Assembly: GCA_046597185.1 (NCBI GenBank) | Contig: JBKJLF010000642.1 | Coordinates: 1 to 14,670 of the forward strand | Direction of reading: 5' to 3' | DNA: 14,670 nt | Source: CAMBDR01 sp046597185 | GTDB taxonomy: Bacteria > Pseudomonadota > Gammaproteobacteria > Burkholderiales > Burkholderiaceae_D | In this document: positions 14,562 through 14,670 of the stretch, in pieces | Position numbering within the stretch: position 1 is the first letter of the stretch | Layout of the letters: each line of letters starts with the position of its first letter | Translations under genes and position numbers: made by a program | Notes under the pieces: generated by a model | Seen by the model: only the letters and a program-made list of their open reading frames with translations | Databases searched by the model: none | What the model was told of the DNA's origin: nothing

Positions 14562-14670
14562 GTGGCAATATGCCGGGGTAACTCATTTCGTACGCAGTTA
14601 TTCAACCATGGGGCATGGCAGACATGGTTGGCATGCCTGCTGTTGACCTGTTGTTGTCAAATTGCTTTGG
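14562..14670 (+). CDS. N-terminal start of a fourth exported operon gene (cut by window edge; possible fourth kinase)
   Basis: A GTG at 14562 opens a frame of 36 codons to the window end. It begins MAICRGNSFR, continues through WQTWLACLLLTCCCQIAL, and looks like the n- and h-regions of a signal peptide. It is 37 bases beyond the stop of kinase 3, on the same strand, with a purine-rich ribosome site. The long hydrophilic lead-in, the late hydrophobic stretch and the cysteine-rich leader resemble kinases 1-3, so a fourth tandem sensor is the best guess. The propeller region lies beyond the edge, so this remains inference. Confidence 0.5.
   Translation, partial: MAICRGNSFRTQLFNHGAWQTWLACLLLTCCCQIAL

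Noticed and set aside
14559..14640. Alternative right-edge frame starting one base earlier at the overlapping GTG
   Set aside because: It reaches a TGA after about 29 codons and lacks signal-peptide character, unlike the frame from 14562.

Overview
The window looks like chromosomal DNA of a Gram-negative proteobacterium, more likely a betaproteobacterium than a gammaproteobacterium. This is inferred from moderately GC-rich codon use, ATG/GTG starts behind purine-rich ribosome-binding sites, tightly packed operons and exported sensor kinases. No rRNA, tRNA, transposase or CRISPR array was seen, and the genus cannot be fixed from the sequence alone.

Left edge (1-408): the first codons of a leftward gene leave the window and are supported by a strong Shine-Dalgarno sequence. 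Next to it lies a rightward reading frame whose last ~70 codons resemble the C-terminal winged-helix tail of AAA_4/AlbA_2-type ATP-binding proteins. It is probably a remnant.

Leftward operon (1689/3218 down to 409): a carotenoid-oxygenase-family iron dioxygenase with all four His ligands is followed, through a 4-base ATGA overlap, by a thiolase-family protein. The thiolase keeps its nucleophilic Cys, NEAFA motif and GH motif, but has Ser where the second catalytic Cys normally sits. Together they suggest oxidative cleavage of an unsaturated substrate followed by CoA-thioester chemistry.

A 236-base divergent intergenic region (3219-3454) separates that operon from the rest of the window.

Rightward operon (3455 to the right edge): three very large paralogous membrane sensor histidine kinases (1121, 1378 and 1182 aa) lie head to tail with gaps of 11 and 7 bases. 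A fourth exported-protein start (14562) is cut by the right edge. Each kinase has a signal peptide, 14 Reg_prop-type blades (probably two seven-bladed periplasmic propellers), a Y_Y_Y domain, one transmembrane helix, a long HEINNP-type dimerisation/phosphoacceptor domain and a HATPase domain. They differ mainly between the membrane and the kinase: the first has a short link, the third a long coiled coil, and the second the same coiled coil with a GAF domain inserted. None has a receiver domain, and no response regulator is in the window.

The most unusual points are the tandem array of double-propeller kinases with a GAF cassette present in only one copy; a ladder of six cysteines spaced exactly four residues apart, encoded by degenerate 12-base repeats, in the leader of the third kinase; short in-frame tandem repeats in three of the five complete genes; and the Cys-to-Ser change in the thiolase.
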